From assembly GCA_032173965.1 (NCBI GenBank), contig CM063298.1:11531501-11595500 (forward strand): a stretch of DNA of 64,000 bases. The letters are read 5' to 3'. Source of the DNA: Sitta carolinensis (Eukaryota; Chordata; Aves; Passeriformes; Sittidae). The notes below the pieces were generated by a model, which was not told where the DNA came from, ran no database searches, and saw only the letters and a list, made by a program, of their open reading frames with translations. Position 1 is the stretch's first letter, and each line of letters begins with the position of its first letter. This document shows positions 10,721 to 23,700 of the stretch, piece after piece. The translations under genes and the position numbers were made by a program.

Positions 10721-13700
10721 AGGATGAGGGGAGGGAGCGCCGATGGGACAGGAGACCAGGAATGTGCTGCTAAAGGGATATTCGTGCCAGCTGCCTGCCA
10801 GCCGGCGGGAGCTTGCGGAGCGCTGGGCTGGCCCTGGAGCCGGTGCCAGGCAGGGACTCTGTGCCCCGGAGAGGGCACCGGGTGGGTTCGGTGTCGCCGC
10901 TGCCCCGGAGTGGGAGGGAGGGAGTTCCACCCCATCCCGGGGGCTGCTCGCTCTGTTCCGTGCGACACCACCGCTGCAAGGGACAGTCACCTGCTCAGGG
11001 CCCCCCCCCCCCGGGCTCCCTGTCGCCGCTCCCCGTGCCCGGAGGGCTGTGCTGGGGATTTTTGGCACATCCTGGCGCTGGCTGCGTGCAGTCGTGTGGC
11101 TGCCCAGCTCCCCTGCTCTTGGCCCGGCGCCTCGGCTGTCCCCTGGGGACCCGAGCAGCGGAGACAGGGCAATAAAGAGCGATGGCAGCGGCGATAAGGA
11201 GCAGAGAGCACGGTCCCGTCCAGAAGGGAAGCAAAACTCAACATGCTCCGGCCCTAGAGCCAACTCTGCAGCAGGCAGGGCTTGGTCCTCCTGCCTGAGC
11301 GTTTTGCTCGGCATCCCCTGGCTGCTCAGAGCCATCTCCCCATGACCATACTCATCCCGGGGTGCTGTTCCCTCCCACGGGAGCTCTCCAAGCTCAGCAG
11401 CTCTTTCTCCTCTCTGTCTTTCACTTAAAGCTTTGCCCGCCGGCCCTGGGCGCTCTCCGGGGCTGCTGTCCCTGTCCTTTCTGGCTTTGCTGAGCTGTGC
11501 TGCTGCTCTGGCTGCCCTGAAGGCAGGGGCTGAGCTGGCTGAGTCACGTCTCTGTTTTGAGGTGTGACACACCTCGAAAACGTGGAGGGGGCAGGGGAGC
11601 TGGTGCCAGAGATCTGAGCTGGCCCGGGTTTGACCGAGGGTTGGAGTGCTGCTGTTCTTCAGGCCAGACTGGAGGTTTGGGGTGCTCACTGAAAGCAGAG
11701 GGGGCTGTTGGTGCCTGTGGCCTGTAATTTAATCCCATTTCTGACCTCGTTGTCCTGGTGCAACCCTAAACCCCCTTGCTAAGGGCTTCTCTGTGCCCTC
11801 CCCTGCCAGCTGTCCCAGCACTCTGTCCCCACGGTGCCCCCCAGCCCGGTCACCTGCTGCCCCAGGGGTGGGTGCCACGCACAGCGTGCTGGGGTCGCCC
11901 TGGTCACCCTCCTCCCGTCACCCCAGGCGGTTCCTCTGTGCCCTCCACAGGTCACCCACGCTGTGCCCACCCGAGGGCAGCTCCCAGCAGAGGCTGGGGA
12001 GGCTCCTCTACTCTGGAGAGGACAGTCCTGTGACCCTGCACAGAGGCGGGCACTGGGCATTGCTGTGTCCCAGCCGGTGCCACAGAGATGTCGGTGACAG
12101 TGCAGGGTTGTCCCAGTGACCGTGCTGGTCACAGGAATGCAGGGAATGCCCAGGGAATGGGTCTGGAGGGAGGCTGGGAACAGCCGTGCCACCCCACAGC
12201 CCCTCCCACCCCAGGAAAGCACCCTGGACACTCCTGGGTTGGAAGTCTGAGCTCTGCCCGCTTTTATTTCCCCTCAGGTGTTCAGTGCTTGCCTGGGCTG
12301 TTTGTCAGCACAATCCTGGCAGTGGCTTTCAAATAACACATATTTTTTCCCTGTGATTGTTTTTCCAAAGTCGACTCTGGGGATGGAAAGAGATGCTAAA
12401 TCTAAAAAGCTGCTGTTTCCGGAAATCTCTTTCCTTTCCTTAGGAAGAATGAAATGTGACGTTGGCAAGGAAGTCTCCAAACAGTCGGGGGTGTCCGGGA
12501 AGCTGCTGGCCTTCCACAGCTTCAGCAAAGGCCGGGGGGCTCAGCCCGAGCTGCTGGACCCCGCTGCAGGGAAGGAATTTCCCCGCTGAGCCGGCCCCAA
12601 AGCCGCCCGTGCTCTCCCCCTCCAGGGCAGGATCCCCGGCAGGGCCGTGCCTTCCAGAGCAGCCAGCAGGCAAATGGAGCCTGGGCTCGAGAGTCTCTGC
12701 CCTGGCAGCAGGAGCCCGAGGGAGAGCATCTGCTTCCAGCTCGGGGCTGCTGGAGCCAGAGCCCTGCCAGGCCCGGGGGTAAAACTGGCAATCCGAGCAG
12801 GAGTGGGGCTCAGGCGGGCGCTCCCAGCTCTCTGCAGGTCTGCCCCCCCAGAGGGTATCCAGAGGGGCCAGAAAGGAGGCAGGGCAGCTTTCTGTGGGGT
12901 TTCAGCTCCTACCCAAAGTTTGGCCCAGTTTTTATTTGAGCTGAGAGCCCTGAGAGCAGCTGATGGAAGGGAGAGGAGCAGACCCTGCCCTCGCTGGTCT
13001 TGCTTGGCACTCAGGGGCCCCTGGAGCTGCTCCTGCCGGGACAGCCACGGTGGCTGGAGAGGGAAAGCTGCCCTGGGGCTGCTCTCGTACCCAGGTGGGC
13101 AGCCGGGCTGGAGCCAGGCAGGAGCAGTGGGCGCTGCCCTGGCAGAGGGACAGGGGCAGACAGGGGCTGGGAGGAGGCAGCAAACAGGACCTGGCGCGGG
13201 TGGGGTCCCCTGCAGCTCCAGCCTGGCCTGGGGTGAGGTGTGAGCGGTGTGAGCCTGACCCCTCTCCCTCAGAGCCTGTTCTGTGCGTGTCCTTTCGTCC
13301 ACTTCTCCCACGGCACCTGCCTGTCCTCCCCTGGACAGCGTGACTGGGTTCTGGATGTGCTGGGCACCAGTTTTTGTCACTTTATGTTGAATTTTCCCGG
13401 GAGACCCAAGCGCTGGGAGCAAGCGCGTTCGCCGTGGCTCAGCCCCAGCTGCTCTTTGCAGCCGGAGAGGAAAAGGAGCCCTTTTTGGAGCAGGCAGGCG
13501 AACGGAGCACCGGCGTTTCTCGGGCAGGCGGAGCTCGAGTTGGTCTTTGCTAAATTTGGAAGCTCCTGCCGGCCAGCAGCGCTCGCCCCCGCAGCGCCAG
13601 GAGGATGCGGATGTGGGGAGCCACCGACACCTTCCCCGCTTTTAGCCGCTGCTTCCTCCGGCAGCGCAGCCGGGGGCGGCCCGAGGGCAGGGCCGGGGGT

Positions 13701-14655
13701 CTCCCGTGGCCTCGGGGGGCTTTCCCGGCAGAGTTCAGCTGCGGGGCACAGCAGCTGCTCCCTGTGCCCGGCAGGGATGGGGAGAACCATCCCGGTACTG
13801 CAGCCAGGGCTTCCCGGAGAGCTCTGCGAGCCCGGGATCCAGGAGGGCCGGCTGGTGTCCCCCCGTGTGCCACCGCCGCGGGCACAGCCCGGCCCTGGCA
13901 GCAGCCCCAGGCCGGCTCAGCGCTGTGGCCAGCGGTGCCCGGGCTGCGGGAGCCCCCTGCCCGTGCCCCCCGCCCCCGGCAGGTGTCCGGATGGGCAGTG
14001 CCGTGCCAGGGGAGGGCAGGGGACGGTCCCCCGGCGGGGTGATGGCAATCCGTGCGTGTAGCTCAGCGCCAGAGCCGAGCCCCAGGGCTGGAGCAGAACC
14101 CACACGGGGCCGGGGGGGTTCTGGAGGCTCTGCGGGCTCAGGGGCTCGGGTGGTGCATGGCAGGAACGCTCCCACGCGTGTCCCTCCTCCCCCTGCAGCT
14201 GCAGGGTTGTTGGATTTGGCGGTAGGGATTTACAGATTCAGGAACTACCTGGGTGGAGTTTGGTAATTCTTTGGAATAAATTTTTCAAATTAAAAAGAAA
14301 TAATCTTAAATCATGGAAAGTCAGGCTTTCTCCCCCCTGCTTTTTTTTTCCGAGATGAACCTTGCATTTCAGACTCCATTTGATTCAAATTGGACATTTC
14401 TTAAATCCCAGGAGGATGGGGATCCCGATCCTTCCCTTCTTGCTGATGCTGATGCTCATCCCGGGGACCTCCTTGCTGCAGGAGGCTTTGGGGCCAAACA
14501 TCCCCATGGGATCAGCTTTGAGCTGGTTGTGTGTGCCCCAAACACAGCCTGTGCTCCCCCTTAGGGCTCTGCCCCTGCCCCACGGGGGTCCCACGGGCTG
14601 CCCCAAGGCTCATTCTGACCCTCATCTCATCCAAGCGTGTCCTCATTTTCCGCAG

Positions 14656-14738
14656 GCACGCCCCGGCTCCGAGGCCATGCCCGAGCGCCGTGAGGAGTCC
14701 TGTGCAGTTCCCCCCCGAGCTGCAGCCTCAGCCCGGCC
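14656..14738 (+). other. PIK3R6 5'UTR part of first coding exon
   Basis: Acceptor TTTTCCGCAG ends at 14655. The 83 nt to the start codon contain an upstream ATG at 14677-14679, with G at -3, out of frame with the main start and open past it. It could lower initiation at the main ATG. The main start has G at -3 and G at +4. Confidence 0.55.
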
Positions 14739-17700
14739 ATGGAGAGCTCAGGTGGGTGATGCTGAGCCCCCGGGGCTGCGAGGGATCGATCAACCCTCAC
14801 CCACCTCTTCCACCTCCACTTTCCTCTGTTCAAACCCCAAGGTGTTGGCAGGTGCTGCTGTTAGATGGGAAATGAGGCACAAAGCAGTGCAGGGGCCACA
14901 AAAAGCTCTGCTGAGTGTGGGGTACTCAGATCTGAGAAAGCATTTGAGTTTTAAATTAGTTTTCTATTTTATAATTATTATTATTGTGTATTTCAGTCCA
15001 TTCCCCCCTCATGTTCCATTTTCACGCTGTTTCAGGGAGCTGTTGATCTCCCAGGGTCAGGATGTCAATGCTGAAAGGTTTTATTCTGGTTCTAAGCCAC
15101 GGCTGTTTGTTGCTGGGGGTTATTTTTGCTGTTTTTAGATCAAAGTACCTCTTGTTTGTGCTGGGTCAAAGTCTTTGCTCTGCTCCCATGAGAGACCCTC
15201 AGTGCTGGGTCAGGGGGAGGGGACAGGGTCGATATCAGTGCTCAGGAAAAGCCCCCCTGGTGATTACAAACACACACAAAGGAAAAGAGCAGGAAATATC
15301 AGTTTATGGCATAAACTCCCGTGTGCCAAACCAATGAACAAGAGGGCGACATCGAGGAGCTTCCCAAAATCCCTGGGAGGAGACAGAGAGGCGAGGGGAG
15401 AGAGGTTTCTGAGGCATTTCCCCAAATGGCGCTTCCAAAGGAGACAAACCCAGACTCGTAAGGATATTTCTGGGCTGTGGCTCGGGGCCCTGGGCTGAGG
15501 CTGGCAGGGCTGTGGGGGCAGGAGGTGACCCTGCAGCCTGGTGGCCCTGCCAGCAGCCCCGGTGCAGGATTGCTCCCTGCTCCAGCTGCCAGGCTGGGGC
15601 TCGATCCGGGCAGTGCCAGCGCCGAGGGGCTCTGCCCCTTCCCGTGCCAGGCTCTGGGTTGTTCGGTTTGGTTCAGCTTTGTTCATTTTCGTGTTTAATG
15701 TGAGGGTTTTATGGCGCAGGGGGAGTGCAAGGCTCTGCACAGCCCGGGCTCCCCTGCCACACTTCCCTGCAGGGACACTGGGCTCTCCAGCCTGGCTCCA
15801 GGGCCACCAGCCGGCATTCCCGCCCCGCTCCAGCGGCCGCGGGCACGGCTCCGCGGCTCCCACGGGGCTCCGAGGGCCGGGGGGAGGGTCCTGCCCCCGC
15901 GCCCCCCTCCTCGGGGTGCTGGCCCGGCTCACGGCCCCGCTGTCCCTGGCAGAGCTGGAGTCGGACATGCTGCGGCGGGTGCGGGCGCTGCTGCGGGAGC
16001 TGGACGGGCACCACCCCTCCTGCCAGAGCGACCGAGGTGAGTGAGGGGGCTGGCACTGCCCGCCCCGACACCCCCTGCCCTCCCAGTGCCGCGGCTTTCA
16101 CTCGTCTGTCCTTCCTCACCCTCTCCCGGAGGTGCCAAATCCTCCATCAGCTGCACCCGTGCAGCAGCAGATTGTCACCCTGCATGGCTGTCAGCCCTGG
16201 ACGGCTTCTGCAGAGCCCCTGTCACCCCTGAACGGCCCCTGCAGAGCCCCTGTCACCCCTGAACAGCCCCTGTCACCCCCTGAACGGCCCCTGTCACCTC
16301 TGCACAGCCCCTGCAGTCTCTGTCACCCCCTGAACGGCCCCTGTCACCCCTGAACAGCCCCTGCAGTCTCTGTCACCCCCTGAACGGCCCCTGTCACCCC
16401 TGAACAGCCCCTGCACAGCCCCTGTCACCCCCTGAACGGCCCCTGTCACCCCTGCACAGCCCCTGCAGTCTCTGTCACCCCCTGCACAGTCTCTGTCACC
16501 CCTGCACAGCCCCTGTCACCCCCACCCCCCTGCACAGCCCTCATTGTCACCCCTGCACAGCCCCTGCAGCAGCTCTGTCACCCCTGCACAGCCCCTGTCA
16601 CCCACCCCTGCCCCGCAGCACTCTGTCACCCCTGCACAGCCCCTGTCACCCCTGCACAGCCTCTGTCACCCCTGCACAGCCCCTGTCACCCCTGCACAGC
16701 CCCTGTCACCCCTGCACAGCCCCTGCAGTCTCTGTCACCCCTGCAGCCCCTCACTCCCCGGGTCCTGCACTGAGCTGGGACACAAATGCAGATTCTCCGG
16801 GGTGTCCCCGACCCCTCAGCCAGCCCTGCCCAGCTCCCCGAGCCCCGAGCTGCCATCTCCCGGTCCCTCTCGGCAGGGAGGTTCCTTGGCCACCCCTGCC
16901 CAGCTCGTTTAGCTCTCAGGGATGGCAGAGCAGCGTCCCAGAGGGGTTTTGCACTCCCGGGTGAAGCCTCAGCCGGATCCCTCCCTCGGTGACCCGACCT
17001 TCCCCGGCTCTCCCTTCCCAGGAATGCTGCGGTGGACGCTGCACAAGAACATCGACCAGAACCCCGGCAGCAGCTGTGTCCTGGTCAGGATCCTGCTGAA
17101 GGAGCTGGAAAGGGTGAGTGCCACCCCGGGGAGAGCAGTGCCACCCCGGGGAGAGCAGTGCCACCCCGGGGAGGGCAGTGTCACCCCAGAGAGGGCAGTG
17201 CCACCCCGGGGAGGGCAGTGTCACCCCAGAGAGGGCAGTGTCACCCCGGGGAGGGCAGTGCCACCCCGGGGAGGGCAGTGTCACCCCGGGGAGGGCAGTG
17301 TCACCCCAGAGAGGGCAGTGTCACCCCAGAGAGGGCAGTGCCACCCCAGAGAGGGCAGTGTCACCCCGGGGAGGGCAGTGCCACCCCAGAGAGGGCAGTG
17401 CCACCCCGGGGAGGGCAGTGTCACCCCAGAGAGGGCAGTGCCACCCCAGAGAGGGCAGTGTCACCCCGGGGAGGGCAGTGCCACCCCAGAGAGGGCAGTG
17501 TCACCCCGGGGAGGGCAGTGCCACCCCAGAGAGGGCAGTGTCACCCCGGGGAGGGCAGTGCCACCCCAGAGAGGGCAGTGCCACCCCGGGGAGGGCAGTG
17601 CCACCCCGGGGAGGGCAGTGCCACCCCAGAGAGGGCAGTGTCACCCCGGGGAGGGCAGTGTCACCCCAGAGAGGGCAGTGCCACCCCGGGGAGGGCAGTG

Positions 17701-20700
17701 CCACCCCGGGGAGGGCAGTGTCACCCCGGGGAGGGCAGTGTCACCCCGGGGAGGGCAGTGCACCCAGAGAGGCAGTGCCACCCAGAGAGGCAGTTCACCG
17801 GGAGGGCAGTGCCACCCCAGAGAGGGCAGTGTCACCCTAGACACGTGCCCTCCGTGCAGGGCTGGCCCCTCTGTGCTGGGGGAGGCAGGGGGACAGACTG
17901 AACTGCACCCCAAACAGGGGTTTTAGGGCTTCAGGGCCTGGCTGGGCACTTGGGCTCAGCACAGAGTGACAAACCCTGCGGGACAGCAGGGCTTGTCCCA
18001 GCTGATGCCCAGGGGCCAGGCTTTGTCCCTAAAGAGACTGTGAGCTGGGACAGGAACCCCCCGGGCTCCTCCCTGCACAGCAGCCCAGGGCAGGCAGCCC
18101 TCACGCTGCTGAACCCTCCCAGCCACCCCAAAGTTCCCCACCCCACCTTGTGTGGGCTCAGGTAGAGCGGAAATTCCTTCCCCACACCTCTCATTTCCAC
18201 CCAGCCCTGTACCCTGCCCTGGAGCAGTGGTGGGTTTTGGCTTTACTGATTTCTCTCATCACCTTCTGGCCTGGTGCCAACCTTCAGCAGCCTCTGCACC
18301 CTGGTGGGAGCTGCTCTGTGGCTGGGGACACGTGGAGGAGCAGCTCCTTTGCTTCCTTCTGAGAACAGAAGGGTCACCCCCTAAGCCGGGATGAATTCCG
18401 AGCTCAGAGACAGAACCTGGCACGCCCTGGGGGCTCTGGGGCTGCTCCTGCCCTGCCCAGTGTCCTGCCAGGACCTGACTGTGCCTCCCCTGCCCTCTGC
18501 TCCCGCAGGCAGAGCGAGGGGACCTCTGGCACTACATCATCCCCCTGCTGCACACGCTGATGTACACCCTGATCCAGGTGAGTGAGCAACGGTCCCTGGG
18601 GCACCAGCCCAGCCTGGGCCTCTCTGGGCCAGCCTCCAGGGACGTCAGGGGCCACAGGAGAGGCACCTGAAGCCACTCCCAAGCTGGAAGAGCCCCTCAG
18701 GACCAGCAGAGCCCTGGGCCAGCCCCAGCTGTGCCTTCCCCATGTCCCTGTGACACACAGAGTGCCAGGTCCTTCTGCCTGACCCCTTTTCTGGAGGCTT
18801 TTCAGTGCCTGGTGCTGCAGGAAGCCACAACCTGGCCAAAAGAATGTGTCTCCAACCTCCAGTGGCTATTGCCACTGCAGACCTCATTCTGCTCCGTGTT
18901 TCACAATTCAGTCCACAGTGGATTTGAATTTGGTGTCCTCCCGGTCTGGGGGCTGTGTTGGAGCAGATTTGGAGGTCACTGCCTGTCACCTTCCTGTGCC
19001 CCTGCAGGCTCCCTGCATCCCTGACGAGCTCTGTGCCAGGGTTTATGACTTCTGCAAGAGGCTGCTGACCCTGCCCAAGCCTTTCTGCACCATCGGGCTG
19101 GACTATGCCAGCAGGCTGCAGGTGGAGAGGACAGCCCCAGGTAAGGGGTGCCCCTGCCCCATCCCAGCCTGGCCCTGGGGAGGGCTGGGCCCTCGAGGGC
19201 TGGCCTGCAGAAAATCAGCTCCAAAGCAGCCCCTGGACATGGAGATGTCAGTGGTGGCTGCAGGGAACAGGCCCGTGTCGGAAGCAAGCCCTGTCTCTGC
19301 TGCTCTCACCCCCTGTCCCTGCTGTCACCCCCTGTCCCTGCTGCTCTCACTCTGTGTCCCTGCTGCTCTCTCTCCTTGTCCCTGTTCTCATCCCCTGTCC
19401 CTGCTCTTTCTCCCTGTCCCTGCTCTCCCTGTCCCTGCTCTCTCTCCCTGTCCCTGCTCTCTCTCCCTGTCCCTGCTCTCACCCCCTGTCCCTGCTGCTC
19501 TCACTCTGTGTCCCTGCTGCTCTCACTCTGTGTCCCTGCTGCTCTCTCTCCTTGTCCCTGTTCTCACCCCCTGTCCCTGCTCTCCCTGTCCCTGCTCTCT
19601 CTCCCGGTCCCTGCCCTTCCCAGGAACCCTGTACCAGAGAATGGTCATCTCTGAGCAGAGCCTGCCGAGCACCCCGTTCCCGTACCAGGAGAAGTGAGTG
19701 CTGCCTCTCGGCAGGGGTTGGGGCTTTTCTTTTGGGGTCTCTTAGGGAAACCTGTCCTTTTCCAACCCTCGCACAACCACGTGGTCTTGGGGGACATCCA
19801 GCACCTCACTGAAACTTTGCATTGGGGTGGGGAATTTATGAATTCTGTAAATTCGAGAGATGGAATCCTCTGAGCTGCTTTAGGTGGGGAAGTTTATTTT
19901 CTTCTTATCTTCTATAGGGAGGGTGAGTTCTGCTCTCATCTCTACCTCGTGGTCCAGGAGGCCACAAGACCTCTGATTACAATCCTTTCAAGGATTTATT
20001 AAGCAATAAAATAGCATCACCAAGAATATTTACGTTTTTAGCCCAATAATCAGTTATGTTTTATACATTTTGCCACAGTGCAAAATTTCCTAACCAATCA
20101 TCTAATGACACACAAACCTGTAATACTACATTTTAAAACTTCTTATTATCTTTATAACTACTTCTACTTTTTCTATATCTTAAACTCTAGACTCTAAACT
20201 TTCTTCTACTTAGTTTTAACCTGCTTTTACTTAAACTATAAATCTACATTTTTTTTTGCTTCTAATATCTAATTTCTAATTAATAATTGTCTAATTAAAT
20301 AATATAGTATCTAATTTGGAAGTTTTTCTAAGGGCTCAGATCAAACCCTGCATTTACATTTACTTTGCACTGGGAGGGCACCTCCCTCCTGCGTCCCGGA
20401 TTATTTTGGGAGGCGGGCAGGGTGGAGAAGGGGAAGCTCAACAGCAGCAGTGGGAAGAGTGAGACGTGAGCTGCTCCTGCCTGCCCGGTGAGGTGAATGT
20501 GTGCCTCCCCCTTTGCCCTGCCCGCTGCCCGCCAGGATTTTCCTCTTCGCGGACCCGGAGCTGCTGCCCGACGCCGTCTGCGAGGCGCTGGGGGCGGACA
20601 CGGCGGCGGCGCAGGCGGCCCGGAGCCCGCGGGGCTGCATGAGCTGCGTGCTCACCCACGGCCTGCAGGCAGCCCTGGGGGACACCTGCGACCCCCGCGG

Positions 20701-23700
20701 CCTCAGGGCCCGGCTCCAGGTAAGGCAGCAGCTCCTCCGGGGCTTTTCCAACGCTCCTGCTCTGGCCGGACGCCTTGGAGGTGTTTTGGCAGGTGGAGAA
20801 ACCCCCCAGCTCCTCAGCGCTGGTGTCGAGCCCCAGCAGCCCCGGAGCCGGGCTGGGGATGGACCCAAACACCCTTCAAATGGCGAGCAGTGGCTGCAGC
20901 AGAGCCAGCGTTTGGAATCTTTCTGCGAGCCTTGGCTTTGCCCAGCAGAGCTGAACCGGAGCCTCTGTTATCTCCTCTGAGAGCTCCTGGGCGCTGCAGG
21001 AGCCTCTCAGGGGAAAGGTTTCCATCGGTTTTCTCCTAAACCTCCTGGAAGGAGCTGTGGGGCTGCAGTAACACAAATGGGCCCCGAAACTTTGCAGGGG
21101 CTCTTGGTCATTTCCATGTCAAGGCCACCTTTGTGTTCCTGCTGTCCCCATCTCCCGAGAGTCACCCCAGGTGCCAGCTCTGCTGGGGATGCCCATGAGC
21201 TGCAAAGCTGTAAAGGAGCTTTAGGCACAGCCAGCGTCTCCCCTGGGGACAAGAGGACCTTCGTGTCCCCTGGGAAGCAATTTTCACGGGACTCATTCGC
21301 TCTTTCTGCCCCTCCCGCTGCCCTGCCCCTGGATCATTCCCTGTTTCCAGGTGTTCATGCCCCTGTCCCTGTAGGGTCTTATTTATAAGGCACTTATATT
21401 TATAAGTTCACGTACTAAGTGAGCCAGCCTAACCTTCTGTGAGTAAACGAATGAAGACATCTTTGTGTGTAAAAAAGCCGATGTTGCAAGAAGCAGAGAT
21501 TTGCTGACAGCCACGGGGGTGTCACGTGTAAAATAATGTAAAACAATGTAAAATAACGCTTGTAGCAGCAGCCAGTTAGACCAAGAAAAAGGGCACGTGC
21601 TGGCCTCGTGAGTAAAACAGAGCCAAAAAATGTGTGGACAGAGCAGAGCTACCCAACCAGTGCGTGATTACGATAAGAAGTAAACACAAACCACGTTCAG
21701 TGGCAAAATAAGCGATTTTTGCCGAATCCGTGTGGAACCGTGCCGGAGCCCGTTTCTCTCTCCGGTCCCAGCAGGCGCTGTCCCCGGGGGAGGTCGAGCA
21801 CTGGTTCCAGCAGGTGGTGGCGGCCGTGGAGGGCGCGGGCAGCGAGGGGGGCTCGGGCCGGGGCCAGCACACGGCGCGGCTGCAGAGCATCTACGGCGGG
21901 CTCGTGGGCTCGGCGGCCGCAGGTGAGCCCAGCCAGGCACGGCCGCGGCCACAGGAGCCCCCGGGCCCCCCCGGGCCCCTGACACCCCCCTAGCAGCGGG
22001 GCCCAGGCTCCCTGCAGAGGCCGGCAGGGAGAGCTGGCCCCGGAAGGCAGGTTTGTCACCGAGGAAAGGGACAGTGGAAATTCCTGCTGCTGATCCAGGC
22101 TGGGTGGGCTCCAAGGTGCCTTCCTGCCCAAAGAGTTCCCTGACGCGCTGGACAGTGGCACTGCCACCTCCTGCCGTCCCTGCCACGCTCTATGCCAGCC
22201 TGGTGCCACTGGAGCCACACAAACTGTAATAAAATCCCAATCCTTCACGGATCTGGGGCAGCCAGAGGGAAATGGGGGCATGGTTCCTCTCCTGGCTGCT
22301 CCCTGTGTCCCAGCCCCCTCCCCGGGAGGGTGGAGAGTGTCCCAGGGCAGGATTTGGGGAGGAGCGGCCGGTGGGGGCTGGAACCAGCTCCTTTTGGGGG
22401 CGGTGAGGGTTAAATTGTCCCACTATTGTCACAGAGCTCTCACAGGTTAAAAGCCGGTGCTGACAGCCTCACGTCCAGCCAGGAGCACTGGGGTGGGAGC
22501 CCCAGGGCTGCCTCAGCCAGCGCTCTGCACTGGGGGCTCCTGCGGGGGGAGATGCTCCCATGTGCTCCAAGCATCCTTGTTTTCCCAGGGACTGCTCCCC
22601 AGGAAGGGCTGCAGGGCACCCCCCTGCCCAGCCCCAACATCAGCTTCCACCTGTGGACAGAGGAGGAGCAGCTCTGTGAGTGCCCCGGGGCTGGGGGGAG
22701 CTGGGTGGGGTCTGAGCGGGGGTCCTGTCCCAAAGGGGTCACGGGAGGTTTGGAACCGTTGTCCCAAGGCTGAGCTCGTGGAGATTTGTGCTGGCTGCTT
22801 CCTGGAGATTTGGGGGCTGCTGGGGCCGGCTCGGGGGATTGGGGGCTGAAGGAGCTGGGGCAGCAGCACGATGTGCCCAGAGTTCCTGATGTGGCTGTGG
22901 GTGCCCCTGGATCTCTGGCAGTGTCCAGGGCCAGGCTGGGCGGAGCTCTGAGCATCCTGCTGCGGTGGAAGGGGATGGGGACGAGATGATCTTCAGGGCC
23001 CCTTCCAACCCAAAGCAGTCTGGGATTCTGGCGTTGGAGTGCATTCCTAACGGGAAAGGGGGCTGAAGGACTGGCTGCTCTCGGACCCGCTGGCGGAGAT
23101 CTCAGCCCTGCGGCTTCCCCGGGAGGGGGAAGCTGGGTTAGAGCAGGGCTGGAGCCTGCTGAATCCGCCCCGTGCCCGCAGGGAAGGAGCTGGTGCTGTT
23201 CCTGCGCCCGCTGTCGCAGAGCTGCGAGCCCGACTGCCTCGGGCAGGAGCTGGAGCCCATCGAGGAGCAGGAGCTGGAGCCCATCGAGGAGCAGGAGCTG
23301 CCGGCGGGCTGTGGCTGCTGCGAGCGGAGCCGCTTCTCCGTGCTGTCCACCGACAGCGGCATCGAGCGGGACCTGCCCGCGCCCGAGGAGCCCGAGCGCG
23401 CCCGGCTGCGCAGGAAGGGCGGCATCAAGAAAAGGCTGTCCCCGCTGGAGAGCGCGGCCCTGCTGCAGGCCGGGCCCGCCGGGAAGCCCCCCGGCAAGCT
23501 GCCCAGGAGGGCGGGGATGCCCCCGGAGCCCGCGGCCCCGCTCCGCAGGCTGCACACCGCCCGCGTGGTGCTGCTGGGGGACGATCGCGTCCTGGGCCGC
23601 CTGGCACAAGCCTTCCACTCCCTCAGGTACCCGTGCCCTGGGGCACGGCAGGACAGCGCGGCTGCTGCGCCCTTCAGGCGGTCGGGGCGGCTGGGAACGG

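Larger units (their letters stand above)
9261..14655. other. PIK3R5-PIK3R6 intergenic / PIK3R6 5' region
   Basis: No coding gene is recognised. The left half is very GC- and CpG-rich and may hold the PIK3R6 promoter. Long open frames occur on both strands but are arginine/proline/alanine-rich translations of GC-rich DNA, with no family similarity I can name. An A/T-rich patch lies near 14210-14400. Confidence 0.5.

Noticed and set aside
10058..11689. Long Arg/Ala/Pro-rich open frames on both strands (379 and 472 codons)
   Set aside because: CpG-rich DNA has few stop codons; no family similarity or conserved motif is visible.
12278..12589. Small open frame (103 codons) with a moderately natural composition
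   Set aside because: No recognisable family, no clear splice context or promoter; left as intergenic.
16922..17926. 334-codon open frame over the PIK3R6 exon 3 region
   Set aside because: Only 17022-17113 is real exon; the rest is the 20-bp minisatellite read through.
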